DNA of 64,000 nt from Candidatus Gastranaerophilales bacterium (GTDB taxonomy: Bacteria > Cyanobacteriota > Vampirovibrionia > Gastranaerophilales > Gastranaerophilaceae): the NCBI GenBank assembly GCA_944323045.1, contig CALUQX010000008.1, positions 1 through 64,000 on the forward strand, read 5' to 3'. The notes under the pieces were generated by a model. That model ran no database searches and was not told where the DNA came from. It saw only the letters and a list, made by a program, of their open reading frames with translations. Position numbers and translations under genes: made by a program. This document shows positions 18,090 through 26,710 of this stretch, in pieces. Position 1 is the stretch's first letter, and the number at the start of each line of letters is the position of its first letter.

Positions 18090-18947
18090 ATGAAGATATT
18101 ATTTTGTACAGACGGGTCAAAGATAAGTTTTAATGCATTGAAAAATTTTTCAAACTGGGTTAATGAAGCGGTTGTTGATAGCATATGCATAATAGATTGG
18201 AGTTTTTTGCCGGAGGAGGTGAGTATAGAAACAAGCGGTTTTGCGACATCCTGTGCAAATATTGCAGATAACATTTTGAATTATGCAGAAAACGAGATTA
18301 AGAAATACGGATTCACGACAGGCGAGAGGATAAAGCATTGCGGCGGCGCAGTTGAAGCGATTATAGAACAGATAAAAAGCAACAACTATGATGTTGTGGT
18401 AATGGGCTCACATGGAAAAAAGGGACTGCAAAAGTGGTTAGGTTCAGTCTCCCGTGACGTAATCGACAACAATATAGTTTCATCATATGTCTCAAAACAC
18501 GCAAATGAAGGTAAAAGACTGCTTATTACAATAGACGGATTTCAAGACGCATTAGACGCCATAGAAACGCATCTGCCAGAACTTAATCTTGCAGACAAAG
18601 AAATTTATGTATGTATGGTGAATGAAGATCCAAATCTACTGTTTCTTGAGGGGAATATAGATTCAAACTGGCTGATACAGATACAAAAGAATCAGGAACA
18701 TTACGCCGCACAAAAATTAAGCAGAATACGCAATTTTCTTTCAAACGGCGGGATAAAAATAATAGAAAGCGCAATACTTGTCGGTATACCGGCGCAGGAG
18801 ATACTGAATTATGCAAAGGCAAAATCAATTGATTTAATAATTACAGGCACAAAGAGTAAGAAGAAATTAGACGCATTCTTAACTGGTTCTGTAAGCCAGA
18901 GAGTGCTGGAAAACACCATGGCAGATGTTATGATAGTGAAGAAATGA
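18090..18947 (+). CDS. Tandem universal stress protein (UspA family)
   Basis: 285 residues made of two Usp domains. Domain 1 (about 1-150) ends with GSHGKKGLQKWLGSVSRDV, and domain 2 (about 155-285) with GTKSKKKLDAFLTGSVSQRVL. Both fit the G-x2-G/K-x9-G-S/V ATP-binding pattern, although domain 2 has Lys where Gly is usual. AAGGAGAAAAT precedes the ATG. It is divergent from the sigma factor, with 128 bp between them; a separate promoter is likely. Confidence 0.92.
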   Translation: MKILFCTDGSKISFNALKNFSNWVNEAVVDSICIIDWSFLPEEVSIETSGFATSCANIADNILNYAENEIKKYGFTTGERIKHCGGAVEAIIEQIKSNNYDVVVMGSHGKKGLQKWLGSVSRDVIDNNIVSSYVSKHANEGKRLLITIDGFQDALDAIETHLPELNLADKEIYVCMVNEDPNLLFLEGNIDSNWLIQIQKNQEHYAAQKLSRIRNFLSNGGIKIIESAILVGIPAQEILNYAKAKSIDLIITGTKSKKKLDAFLTGSVSQRVLENTMADVMIVKK

Positions 18948-19134
18948 GATTCGCGTGATTTTAAAATGAACACCAAAGTATAGTTATTCTGTGACCGGTG
19001 AACCGGCGGACTAGTCCGCTTTTATATATGGGCTCAGTGACCTGTGAACGGTGACCAGTCGTAGGGTGCCGTCGTTTCGACGAACCGGTTCGCTGTGAAT
19101 TGTGAACGGTGAACAGTGAACGGTTGTTACAAAA

Positions 19135-19277
19135 GTGATTAAGTGACTAGCGAATTTGCGCACGGACGGAGTGAAACGAGTCCGGATAGCGAACGGAACG
19201 AGCCGACTGGAGCAGAGCTCCTTAGGCGAGTCTCCGTGAGCGTGGAGCAAATTCAAGACAGGTGATTAAGTGATTAA
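19135..19277. repeat. 140-bp dispersed direct repeat, copy A
   Basis: It starts GTGATTAAGTGACTAGCGAA and ends near GACAGGTGATTAAGTGATT. It is nearly identical to 21468-21612; only a few bases differ. The two copies flank prepilin copy 2 in the same orientation. The centre contains GAGCAGAGCTCCTTAGGCGAG, similar in style to the tRNA-linked unit. Confidence 0.8.
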
Positions 19278-19378
19278 GCGGGTTACATGAATCAGGCAAC
19301 GCTGAATTTTCCTCACCCCTTGCGGGGCGGACAAGTCCGCTTGTATATATTGGGCGCAGTGACCTTAATCACTCCTAA

Positions 19379-19424
19379 CGTCATCCCGCAGCGGCATTAT
19401 GTATTGCCGCCTTGCGGGATCTCC
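19379..19424. repeat. Palindromic element, TCATCCCGCA...TGCGGGATC type
   Basis: The reverse orientation of the element at 1575-1632. Here the centre (GCGGCATTATGTATTGCCGC) is itself an inverted repeat, which makes a longer stem. Confidence 0.75.
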
Positions 19425-19750
19425 CCAAAAGACAATAGGACGTTAAGTTCGTTTCAAAATCAGGCAACGTGAAATACCCACATTGTCTTATTGAATAAAC
19501 ATGTCATTGCGAGCGAACGCGAAGCAATCCAGCCGATAGTTTCAAACAGCCACCGTCAATCTAAATACGCTTATGACCAGCCCCCACCTGAAACACTAAA
19601 CTCACTTTTGTTCGTTAAGTGTTGTGACCTCCCACTCGGAGAGGTAAATCAGGCAATGTAGAATATCCACATTGCCTGATTAATTGTTAATACTTTACTC
19701 ACATTACTCACTGCACTCACTTTACTCACCCCAGTAAGAGGCTCCGCCTC

Positions 19751-20890
19751 TTACTGGTCAAGACAAACCGCGAGTAAGTTGCGTTCGTTGCGGGTGTTTC
19801 CGTTGCCGCCGTACCAGTACGTATAGGTGGAGACGTAGTTGCGTTCATGTGCACTGAGAGCGCCGCACTCCTGTCCACTCCAAACATTGAAGTAATTAGA
19901 ACCTGGTGAGGCTGAAAGGAATTGGGAGGCTTTCTCTGGGTCCATTGCTAAGCTGCTGGTTCTTCCGCTTGAACTTACGCTATCCGTGTTGTAGATATAA
20001 TTCGCTAGTTTGGTTAGCTGGTCTTGGCTTGGCATTTTACTAACGCCACCACATTTTGCTACTGCTCCTGCCCAGTAGTCATCTTCATAGTAACATGCAC
20101 TTATTTCTAAGTCACCCTTTTGTTCTTCACATTGTGCTTTGGTTAATGGTCCATAGCCGCCATTCTGTGGTCCTAGTATCTGGCTTATGCAAAATCCTAA
20201 TTCGTCTTCTGGCAACAAACATCCTGATACGCCGGCTAGTTGGGTTACATTTGCGTTATGGGCGATGTCTTTGCCATTCATATTCGGGTTCTTATTGCCT
20301 GACACATCGTACAGAATCGCCATGCTTGCTGCTGTCGCCGCAAATGTATTATTAAATGGTTCCTGTGTTGTATTCGGGTTATATGCAATAATTGCGTTGA
20401 CTCCGTTTGCAAATTGCACTGCTACTGTGTCTGTATCCCAGTCATCCTGACCTAAGCTTGCGGCGTTCTTGATTGTGGACATATCTATCGGGTCTTCGCC
20501 TTCGTTCCAAATTACTTCTTTGTTAAAACATTTGGTAATGTTTTTGTTATCACATACGCGGGTGATTTTTATGTACTTCTTTAATTCGTTCACAAAGTCC
20601 ATGGTGTTTGAGTAGCCTGCAAGTTTTTCTTCTGTGTTCATTTGGCGAGTTGCGACTTCTAATCGTTTTGTGAACACGTCCTGTGCGGTGCTCCATGCCT
20701 TCTCGTTGTAGTTCTTGACTAATGACGGTATTGTTATCGCCGCTACCACGCCGATGATTGCCAGCGTGATGAGGGTCTCGGCGAGCGTGAAAGCGTTGGC
20801 GCGAGTGAGGAAGTGAGTGCTGTGAGTAAAGTGAGTAGCGTGGTTTCTTTGATTAGGCTTTACACTTGCTTCTTTTGTGTTGTTTTTCAT
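19751..20890 (-). CDS. Prepilin-type protein with long leader (copy 2)
   Basis: A 379-residue paralogue of the genes at 298 and 32862. The leader is 33 residues, then A|FTLAETLITLAIIGVVAAITIPSLV with Glu5. Residues 19-27 of the leader (THFTHSTHF) again read the ACTCAC repeat in frame. The body (CVATRQ-like region onward) is almost the same as copy 3 up to about residue 270: VCDNKNITKCFNKEVIWNEG and GPQNGGYGPLTKAQCEEQKG. The last 50 residues are different, rich in Tyr, Asn and Gly, and end AVCLDQ. A GGAGAATAAACA-ATG site sets the start. It is probably an exposed pilin-like subunit with a diversified tip. Confidence 0.85.
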   Translation of the reverse strand: MKNNTKEASVKPNQRNHATHFTHSTHFLTRANAFTLAETLITLAIIGVVAAITIPSLVKNYNEKAWSTAQDVFTKRLEVATRQMNTEEKLAGYSNTMDFVNELKKYIKITRVCDNKNITKCFNKEVIWNEGEDPIDMSTIKNAASLGQDDWDTDTVAVQFANGVNAIIAYNPNTTQEPFNNTFAATAASMAILYDVSGNKNPNMNGKDIAHNANVTQLAGVSGCLLPEDELGFCISQILGPQNGGYGPLTKAQCEEQKGDLEISACYYEDDYWAGAVAKCGGVSKMPSQDQLTKLANYIYNTDSVSSSGRTSSLAMDPEKASQFLSASPGSNYFNVWSGQECGALSAHERNYVSTYTYWYGGNGNTRNERNLLAVCLDQ

Positions 20891-20934
20891 TGTTTATTCT
20901 CCTTTTTTGTTACTTTTCTTGTTCCATAATAATC

Positions 20935-20962
20935 TGTCACCCTGAACTCGTTTCAGGGTCTC
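20935..20962. repeat. Short palindromic element ACCCTGAA...TTCAGGGT
   Basis: ACCCTGAA (20939-20946) pairs with TTCAGGGT (20952-20959), preceded by TGTC. It belongs to the same family as 1661-1686 in reverse orientation, with GGG/CCC replacing TTC/GAA in the stem. Confidence 0.75.
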
Positions 20963-21246
20963 TTTCTGTCTTCTGCTAGTAAGATTGTTTAACATATTTT
21001 TTACCTCCGTTTGCTATATCCTATAGTGCTATTTTAATAGTTTTTCTTATTTGTAATCCACCTTTTGGCGGGTTATATGTTTTTCACAAGTTATTCAACT
21101 TGTGTTGGTTCTGGCGGATTGGGAAATACGGTCTACTTTTAAAGACGTTAGGACGTTGAGACGATAAGACGTTAAGTCCGTTACATTGTTTAGTCTTTGT
21201 GAAACGTATGCGTTTTGGATTAATGTGCCGGAAAGCCTTGCTGGGC

Positions 21247-21288
21247 TTAGAGTTTGGCGCCCCCCCCCCCGCAAAACTCAGTATTCAT
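21247..21288 (-). other. Poly-C tract with short ORF MNTEFCGGGGAKL (copy 2)
   Basis: Eleven C at 21260-21270, with the same 13-codon frame as at 1769-1810. The base beside the tract differs (GGC in place of GGT, still Gly) and the Ala codon is unchanged, so the peptide is identical. No ribosome binding site is seen. Confidence 0.5.
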
Positions 21289-21467
21289 GCGGGTTTCAAC
21301 CGTTTTGACTCGTGGAATGCACAAGGCACCGCATTGATAAGACGCTAGGACGTTAAGACGATAAGACGTTGAGTTCTTATCTGAAAGCTGGCTACGCAAA
21401 GATTCCATTATGGCTTTATTTAATATATTGTTTCTGTTCGGGTGGAAACCACAACATACATTTTTTA

Positions 21468-21612
21468 AAGTGATTAAGTGATTAGCGAATTTGCGGACGG
21501 ACGGAGTGAAACGAGTCCGGTTAGCGAACGGAACGAGCCGACTGGAGCAGAGCTCCTTAGGCGAGTCTCCGTGAGCGTGAAGCAAATTCAAGACAGGTGA
21601 TTGAGTGATTAA
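21468..21612. repeat. 140-bp dispersed direct repeat, copy B
   Basis: The second copy of 19135-19277. It starts GTGATTAAGTGATTAGCGAA and ends GACAGGTGATTGAGTGATT. Confidence 0.8.
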
Positions 21613-21769
21613 GAATTTATTTTCTTCTAATCGTTCCATCATACTTCCTGACATCCAAATTCCTCGGTTTTTGTTCACATTTTCATTATGACATATATCG
21701 CTAAATTTTGCAAGTCCTTGAGCAAACATGTAAAACTTTTATAAGGAATTTTATTTTTGCATTTTTCGA

Positions 21770-21778
21770 TGATATAAT
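21770..21778 (+). promoter_or_regulatory. Extended -10 promoter of glmS
   Basis: TGATATAAT (TG-n-TATAAT) lies 42 nt before the glmS ATG, and no good -35 box is seen at 17 nt. It gives a leader of about 35 nt with AAAGGGAGAG as ribosome binding site. Confidence 0.6.
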
Positions 21779-21819
21779 ACCTTTATAAGACTACAGACTA
21801 TTAAAGGGAGAGATATAAA

Positions 21820-23664
21820 ATGTGTGGAATTGTTGGATATGTTGGCTCACAGCCGGTTGTTGATATTCTTGTTGACGGATTAAAACAACTTGAATACAGG
21901 GGGTATGATTCCTCCGGCATCGCTATTTCTGACGGAAATGATATTAAAATATACAAAGCTGAAGGGAAATTACAAAACCTTGAAAAAGTTCTACGTGAAC
22001 ATACCACAGAAATTCAAACTGCTAAAATGGGTATCGGGCACATTCGCTGGGCAACTCACGGGGCTGCTACCTTATTGAATGCGCACCCGCACACCTGCAA
22101 CTGCGGTAAACTGGCGCTTGTGCACAATGGTATAATCGAAAACTTTAAAGAATTAAAAGCCTCCTTAGAAAAAGAAGGCTGTGTATTCCGTTCTCAAACC
22201 GACACGGAAGTAGTTGCGCACTTAATAGCCTCCATTTATGGTAAAGTCCAAGACCTTAAAGAAGCTGTACGACTCGCAACTCAAAAACTGGAAGGGGCTT
22301 ATGCGCTGTGTGTTATGCACAAAGACTATCCTGATTCTTTTGTTGTAACCAAACGAAATGCCCCGCTGCTTGTTGGTATTGGTGACGGTGAAATGTTTGC
22401 AGCATCTGATGTTCCAGCGATTATCAAGCACACAAAGCGCGCTGTTTATCTAATGGACAACCAAATTGCCGTTCTGACTGCAAATTCACTAAGCATTACT
22501 GATACAGAAGGTAAAAAAGTTGATTACAAAGTAGAAGTTTTGCCGTGGGAGCCGGTTGCCTTGAGCAAAATGGGTTACAAGCACTTTATGCTCAAAGAAA
22601 TACACGAACAGCCGGATGTAATAAGAAATATCCTTGTCGGCAAGCTGCATACAACAGATGATCCGGTTGTGCTGAATGAAGTAAAGCTTACCCGTGAAAC
22701 TTTAAAACATCTAAACAGAATACAAATAATCGCCTGCGGAACATCACTGCATGCCGCCATGATTGGCAAATATATAATAGAAACATTCTGCGGAATTGCT
22801 GTTGATGTAGAGCCGTCAAGCGAATACATTTACAGAAGAACTGTAACCGATGAAAACACGCTTGTTATAGGTGTTTCTCAATCCGGAGAAACTGCAGATA
22901 CGCTGACTGCAATTAAGCAGGCAAAAGCCAAAGGTTCACACATTCTTATTATAACCAATCGTCCGGACAGTGCAATGGCTCGTGAAGCCGACAGTCTTAT
23001 CCCTGTAAGTGCAGGTATTGAAGTGTCTGTTGCCGCAACCAAATCCTATGTTGCGCAAGTAATTTCATTCTATCTGCTTGCTATATATATGGCTGAAATT
23101 AAAGACAGTCTGGATTCATCAACATTAAAAACAATGAAAAATGAATTGATGATTATTCCGCAAAAAATTGAACAGATTCTCTCTCATAAAGAAATTGTTC
23201 AAAAATGCGCAAGAGTATATGCAAATACAAAAGATTTTATATACATAGCAAGAGGCATAAATTATCCTACAGCACTTGAAGGCGCTTTAAAACTTAAGGA
23301 AATAAGTTATATTAACGCAACCGGCTATCCAGCAGGTGAGCTTAAGCATGGACCTATTGCAATGCTTGATGAAACAATGCCTGTATTGTCAATTCTTATG
23401 CATGGCTGTGTTTATGAAAAAATTCTTTCTAACAGTGAAGAAGCCAAGGCTCGTAATGCAAAACTGATAGCACTTACTAATTCAACTGATAAAAAACTTG
23501 ATGATTTATTTGATTTTATCATCAGAGTACCGGAGGTTCATGAATATTTGTCTCCGGTCGTAGCAATTGTGCCGTTGCAATTACTTGCATACTATATAGC
23601 TGAATTTCTGGGTAAAGACGTTGACCAGCCGAGAAATCTGGCAAAATCTGTAACTGTAGAATAA
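21820..23664 (+). CDS. glmS: Glutamine-fructose-6-phosphate aminotransferase (isomerizing)
   Basis: It makes glucosamine-6-phosphate from fructose-6-phosphate and glutamine, the first step to UDP-GlcNAc for peptidoglycan and LPS. The 614-residue length is normal. The N-terminal glutaminase has Cys2 as nucleophile (MCGIVGYVG), with RGYDSSGIA and GIGHIRWATHG. Two SIS sugar-isomerase domains follow (SQSGETADTL, SYVAQV, GRGINYPTALEGALKLKEISY-type segment), and the end DQPRNLAKSVTVE is diagnostic. It is transcribed alone, and a perfect inverted repeat follows the stop. No glmS ribozyme fits in the short leader. Confidence 0.98.
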   Translation: MCGIVGYVGSQPVVDILVDGLKQLEYRGYDSSGIAISDGNDIKIYKAEGKLQNLEKVLREHTTEIQTAKMGIGHIRWATHGAATLLNAHPHTCNCGKLALVHNGIIENFKELKASLEKEGCVFRSQTDTEVVAHLIASIYGKVQDLKEAVRLATQKLEGAYALCVMHKDYPDSFVVTKRNAPLLVGIGDGEMFAASDVPAIIKHTKRAVYLMDNQIAVLTANSLSITDTEGKKVDYKVEVLPWEPVALSKMGYKHFMLKEIHEQPDVIRNILVGKLHTTDDPVVLNEVKLTRETLKHLNRIQIIACGTSLHAAMIGKYIIETFCGIAVDVEPSSEYIYRRTVTDENTLVIGVSQSGETADTLTAIKQAKAKGSHILIITNRPDSAMAREADSLIPVSAGIEVSVAATKSYVAQVISFYLLAIYMAEIKDSLDSSTLKTMKNELMIIPQKIEQILSHKEIVQKCARVYANTKDFIYIARGINYPTALEGALKLKEISYINATGYPAGELKHGPIAMLDETMPVLSILMHGCVYEKILSNSEEAKARNAKLIALTNSTDKKLDDLFDFIIRVPEVHEYLSPVVAIVPLQLLAYYIAEFLGKDVDQPRNLAKSVTVE

Positions 23665-23686
23665 AAACATGTTGGAATTTATGACG

Positions 23687-23716
23687 GCGCGAAATTGTTT
23701 GTAAACAATTTCGCGC
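23687..23716. terminator. Perfect 14-bp hairpin after glmS
   Basis: GCGCGAAATTGTTT and AAACAATTTCGCGC are separated by only 2 nt, and CTCCTTTTC follows. It lies between convergent glmS and the LuxR-type gene and could serve both strands, although the U-run is weak. Confidence 0.6.
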
Positions 23717-23757
23717 TGCTCCTTTTCAGAAAGTATAAAAACTTTTAAACCAAACGA

Positions 23758-23970
23758 TTATGCATCCTCTAATTCATTTTTAGACTTGAGAATTCCTGCA
23801 AGATAAACAGCATGAGTTCTGTTTTGGGCTTCCAGTTTTCTAAAAATATTAATCAGATGTGCTTTGACTATATGGATACTCACAAACATTGCATCTGCAA
23901 TTTGTTTATTTGTGTAACCTTTAACCAGATATTTCAATACTTCTGATTCCTTTTCTGTCAGTTTTACCAT
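23758..23970 (-). CDS. Stand-alone LuxR/GerE-type HTH protein
   Basis: 70 residues, essentially only the GerE DNA-binding domain: LTEKESEVLKYLVKGYTNKQIADAMFVS and then HIVKAHLINIFRKLEAQNRTHAV. It has no receiver, PAS or autoinducer domain. It could act as a small regulator or as a dominant partner of a larger NarL-family protein. GGAG lies 10 nt before the ATG. The neighbours (glmS convergent; a 113-residue gene upstream) do not say what it controls. Confidence 0.88.
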   Translation of the reverse strand: MVKLTEKESEVLKYLVKGYTNKQIADAMFVSIHIVKAHLINIFRKLEAQNRTHAVYLAGILKSKNELEDA

Positions 23971-24074
23971 AAGTACAAAATCTCCATATAGTTGTACTTA
24001 TATTTTAACCTGAGCAAAGCAAAAAATGTTTTAAAATAAATCCTTTTTTGTAAAAATATACATTTTTTAATAAT

Positions 24075-24416
24075 TTAAGCAGTGATAAAAGAGGCTTCTG
24101 CCTTTCCAAGATCGATAACATCGAAAGGTTCATCAGCATTTTCGCTTTTATAAAAATCATTATCTTTAAGATTCAAATGTGAGGTTAGCAACTCCTGCAC
24201 ACTTAACGTTGAATCCGGAGTAAAGAGGTAAAATTTATTAACATTTTTCATGTATAATCCAAAAGTACCTGATTGTTCTAATGCTTTTAGAAAAGATTGT
24301 TTTATAATTGTTTTATTAAATCCGTCGAATGTATAGTCTTTCATCTGACAAAATTTTTTTGCTGTTTCAAGTAAAACATAGGGTTCTAACCAGCGGGTAA
24401 CAATATAACCTTTCAT
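24075..24416 (-). CDS. Hypothetical protein linked to the ABC exporter
   Basis: 113 residues, not recognised. There is no signal peptide or membrane helix. The sequence mixes helical and beta segments, with aromatic patches (YIVTRWLEPYVLLETAKKF; FGLYMKNVNKFYLF). It begins 1 nt after the stop of the MsbA-like gene, so it is the second gene of that operon and may assist or regulate the transporter. Confidence 0.75.
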   Translation of the reverse strand: MKGYIVTRWLEPYVLLETAKKFCQMKDYTFDGFNKTIIKQSFLKALEQSGTFGLYMKNVNKFYLFTPDSTLSVQELLTSHLNLKDNDFYKSENADEPFDVIDLGKAEASFITA

Positions 24417-24417
24417 A

Positions 24418-26250
24418 TTATGCTATTGCTTCCTCCTGATTTTTGAACTGCATTTCGTACAGAGTTTTGTAAACACCGTTATCTATCTGCATTAATTCAT
24501 CGTGAGTACCGAGTTCTGCGAGTTCACCTTCGTTAATTACAGCGATTCTGTGAGCATTTTTGATTGTGGAAAGTCTATGTGCAATGACAAAAACTGTTTT
24601 ATCTTTCATCAAATTATCAAGTGCTTTTTGTACAATTGCTTCTGATTTATTATCCAGAGCAGAAGTTGCCTCATCAAGAATAACAATCGGCGCATCTTTT
24701 AACATCGCACGTGCAATTGCAACGCGTTGTCTCTGTCCGCCGGACAAGGTTGTGCCGCGTTCGCCGACAAAAGTATCAATACCTTTATCCAGAGTATCAA
24801 TAAATTCGTTTAAATGAGCCATTGCTATAACCTTTTGCAAGTCTTCATCTGTTGCATCTGGATTACCCATCATAATGTTATCTCTGATTGTACCTGAGAA
24901 TAAAAAGTTATCCTGAAATACAAAAGAAATATTATCGCGCAATGAATGAAGGTCAAATTTTCTAATATCTACACCGTCAAATTCAATAGCGCCTGATTTA
25001 ACATCATAAAAACGCGGAATAAGATTAACAATAGTACTCTTGCCGCCGCCGGAATTACCAACTAGTGCAATAGTTTCGTCTTTGTATACCTTAAGATTTA
25101 TATTCTTTAATACAGGAACGCCTTCTTCATATTCAAAACTAACATTTTTAAATTCAATAAGATTATGAAGATTATGCAGCGGGATAGGGTCTTTAGGGGA
25201 AGTGATATGCGGATTAAGATCAAACAATTCAAAAACACGTCCCATAGCAACAAAAGTACCCTGCAAACTTGTCAGCGTATTACCGAGGTTTTTGGTCGGT
25301 TTATAAAGCAGCAATAGAGAAGTTACAAACGATGCAAAACTACCGGCAGTCATCTGACCGGACAGGATTAAATGGTTACCGTAAGTCATAACAATAGCAA
25401 TACCGATTGAGCAGACAAAGTACATAATTGGTGACATCCAGCCGACACGTTTTGTCAGACTCATTGCTAAATCAAATTGCTGGTGTATTTGATTTTCAAA
25501 CTTTTCATTCTGTGTTTCCTGCAGGTTATAAGCCGCCATAATTTTGTTGCCGGCAAACGTTTCATTGAAATTCGTTGTCATATTTCCGCCGACAACCATT
25601 GCCGCATTAGAAACTGATTTGATTTTTTTTCTTATAAAAGTAACCGGTGTGATAGCTATAGCCATGACAGTCACCCCGATAAGTGCAAGCTGCCATGAGT
25701 TATACAATAATACCGCCACAAGACCGACAACCCCGAATGCAGTTGCAATGAACGATTTTAAAGCTTCAATAATATTTTTAGATGCAGCATCCGGATCGGA
25801 TAAGAATCTTGTTAATACTAGACCTGATGAATTTACGTCATAGAATTGCGGATCCATACAGGTTAAACGTTTGAACAAATCTATTTTTAAAGAGTTGGAT
25901 ATTTTATTACCGGTCCAATCCGTTAAATAATTACTCAAATATTTCAAAATGCCTTGAAAGAGTGCAAAGCCTACAATACCAAAAGGAATAATAGCAGCGA
26001 ACCATGCCTGAATATGAACAGTTTGTCCGAGTATTTTAACAGTCATTTCAGGATTGCCGTTAACAACCAGATCAAGGTATGGTTTCAACGAAAGTGCAAC
26101 AACCCCGTCAAGTAATCCCAGAGGTATTGCAATAAGCAGGTTAATAAAAGCGCGACCCAACACAGGTTTAATATACGGGAATATTCTTTTTAAAAGATAT
26201 CCATATTTAAAAGCGTCTTTAGAAACAGTATTTTGTAATTTATAATCCAT
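24418..26250 (-). CDS. ABC exporter, MsbA-like (TMD-NBD fusion)
   Basis: 610 residues. About six membrane helices (roughly 30-330) precede an ATPase domain with Walker A GNSGGGKST, signature LSGGQRQRVAIARA, Walker B IVILDEATSAL and H-loop IAHRLST. This half-size exporter would work as a homodimer. The layout is that of lipid flippases such as MsbA; cyanobacterial-lineage genomes also hold several exporters of other substrates, so the cargo is not certain. A 113-residue gene follows with a 1-nt gap. Confidence 0.93.
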   Translation of the reverse strand: MDYKLQNTVSKDAFKYGYLLKRIFPYIKPVLGRAFINLLIAIPLGLLDGVVALSLKPYLDLVVNGNPEMTVKILGQTVHIQAWFAAIIPFGIVGFALFQGILKYLSNYLTDWTGNKISNSLKIDLFKRLTCMDPQFYDVNSSGLVLTRFLSDPDAASKNIIEALKSFIATAFGVVGLVAVLLYNSWQLALIGVTVMAIAITPVTFIRKKIKSVSNAAMVVGGNMTTNFNETFAGNKIMAAYNLQETQNEKFENQIHQQFDLAMSLTKRVGWMSPIMYFVCSIGIAIVMTYGNHLILSGQMTAGSFASFVTSLLLLYKPTKNLGNTLTSLQGTFVAMGRVFELFDLNPHITSPKDPIPLHNLHNLIEFKNVSFEYEEGVPVLKNINLKVYKDETIALVGNSGGGKSTIVNLIPRFYDVKSGAIEFDGVDIRKFDLHSLRDNISFVFQDNFLFSGTIRDNIMMGNPDATDEDLQKVIAMAHLNEFIDTLDKGIDTFVGERGTTLSGGQRQRVAIARAMLKDAPIVILDEATSALDNKSEAIVQKALDNLMKDKTVFVIAHRLSTIKNAHRIAVINEGELAELGTHDELMQIDNGVYKTLYEMQFKNQEEAIA

Positions 26251-26373
26251 GTAAGCTATCCCTTCGGTTAAATCATTTCTATTATAGAATTATTGCACAA
26301 ACAAAATAATTTTACAAAAATAAGTTTTTAAATTACAATAAAAATTAATAAAATAAATGCAATTGGAGTGTTA

Positions 26374-26577
26374 ATGAAGAAGATTATAATAGCACTAATA
26401 ATAATTATTATGACAAGCAGTTCAGTACTTGCAGAGACTGTTGTGTACAATCCGAATTCAAAGATTTACCACAAGATATACTGTCACAGTGCAAAGATAT
26501 GCAAAGTTTGCATAAAAATAGATAAGCAGGAAGCCATACGCCGCGGCGGCAGAGCCTGCAAAAGATGCGGCGGGTAA
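26374..26577 (+). CDS. Small secreted Cys-motif protein
   Basis: 67 residues. An N-terminal signal peptide (MKKIIIALIIIIMTSSSVLA, cleavage at about 20) is followed by YNPNSKIYHKIYCHSAKIC, QEAIRRGG and ACKRCGG. The pattern Y-H-x3-C...EA-x3-G-x2-C-x2-C resembles the Ada-type zinc-binding fold and the small C-terminal modules of secreted nucleases. A zinc-binding periplasmic or exported peptide is likely; its role is unknown. GGAG stands 6 nt before this ATG; a GTG at 26368 is less likely as the start. Confidence 0.75.
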   Translation: MKKIIIALIIIIMTSSSVLAETVVYNPNSKIYHKIYCHSAKICKVCIKIDKQEAIRRGGRACKRCGG

Positions 26578-26631
26578 TATTGACATTCCTTTCTGTTTTA
26601 TTTATATTGTACTTATTGAAAATTTTAACAG

Positions 26632-26710
26632 GGGCGTGTGGTGGAATGGTAGACACGCTAGTCTTAGGAACTAGTGCGAAAGCATGGGAGTTCGAGTCTC
26701 TTCACGCCCA
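26632..26710 (+). tRNA. tRNA-Leu (anticodon UAG)
   Basis: The acceptor GGGCGTG (26632-26638) pairs with CACGCCC (26703-26709), and A26710 is the discriminator base. The anticodon stem CTAGT/ACTAG encloses the loop CTTAGGA with TAG. The variable arm TGC-GAAA-GCA is a short class II arm, as expected for Leu. The T arm GGGAG-TTCGAGT-CTCTT has two G-U pairs. CCA is not encoded. Its last 13 bases are repeated twice downstream. Confidence 0.93.

Larger units (their letters stand above)
18948..19750. repeat. Repeat-rich gene-free stretch between usp and prepilin copy 2
   Basis: No gene is supported. It holds GTGACCGGTGAAC-type short repeats (18990-19130), a 140-bp unit (19135-19277) repeated at 21468-21612, several AATCAGGCAA words (19293, 19460, 19647), a palindromic GTCATCCCGCAG...TGCGGGATC element (19379-19424), a TCATTGCGAGCGAACGCGAAGC half element (19503-19530), and an AATCAGGCAATGT/ACATTGCCTGATT inverted repeat (about 19647-19682). 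An ACTCAC run follows up to 19730. Reading frames across it (for example 19011-19256) are chance translations of repeats. Confidence 0.7.
20891..21769. repeat. Upstream repeat module of prepilin copy 2
   Basis: No gene is supported. In order: a palindromic element (20935-20962), the CCACCTTTTGGCGG and CACAAGTT/AACTTGTG hairpins (21057-21108), a GACGTTAGGACGTTGAGACG run (21144-21178), the 11-C tract (21260-21270), a second GACGTTAAGACGATAAGACG run (21336-21372), a block shared with 34545-34615 (starting GAAAGCTGGCTACGCAAAG), the 140-bp repeat copy B (21468-21612), and a GCTAAATTTTGCAAGTCCTT end block shared by all three modules. A long minus-strand frame across 21247-21729 is a chance read-through of these repeats. 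Confidence 0.72.

Noticed and set aside
19011-19256. 81-codon frame in the usp-prepilin gap
   Set aside because: Repeat-derived, with no ribosome site.
21247-21729. 160-codon minus-strand frame
   Set aside because: It runs through the 140-bp repeat, the GACGTT repeat and the C tract; parts recur out of frame elsewhere, so it is chance coding of repeats.
21720-21819. glmS ribozyme
   Set aside because: The leader after the extended -10 box is only about 35 nt, too short for the ribozyme core.
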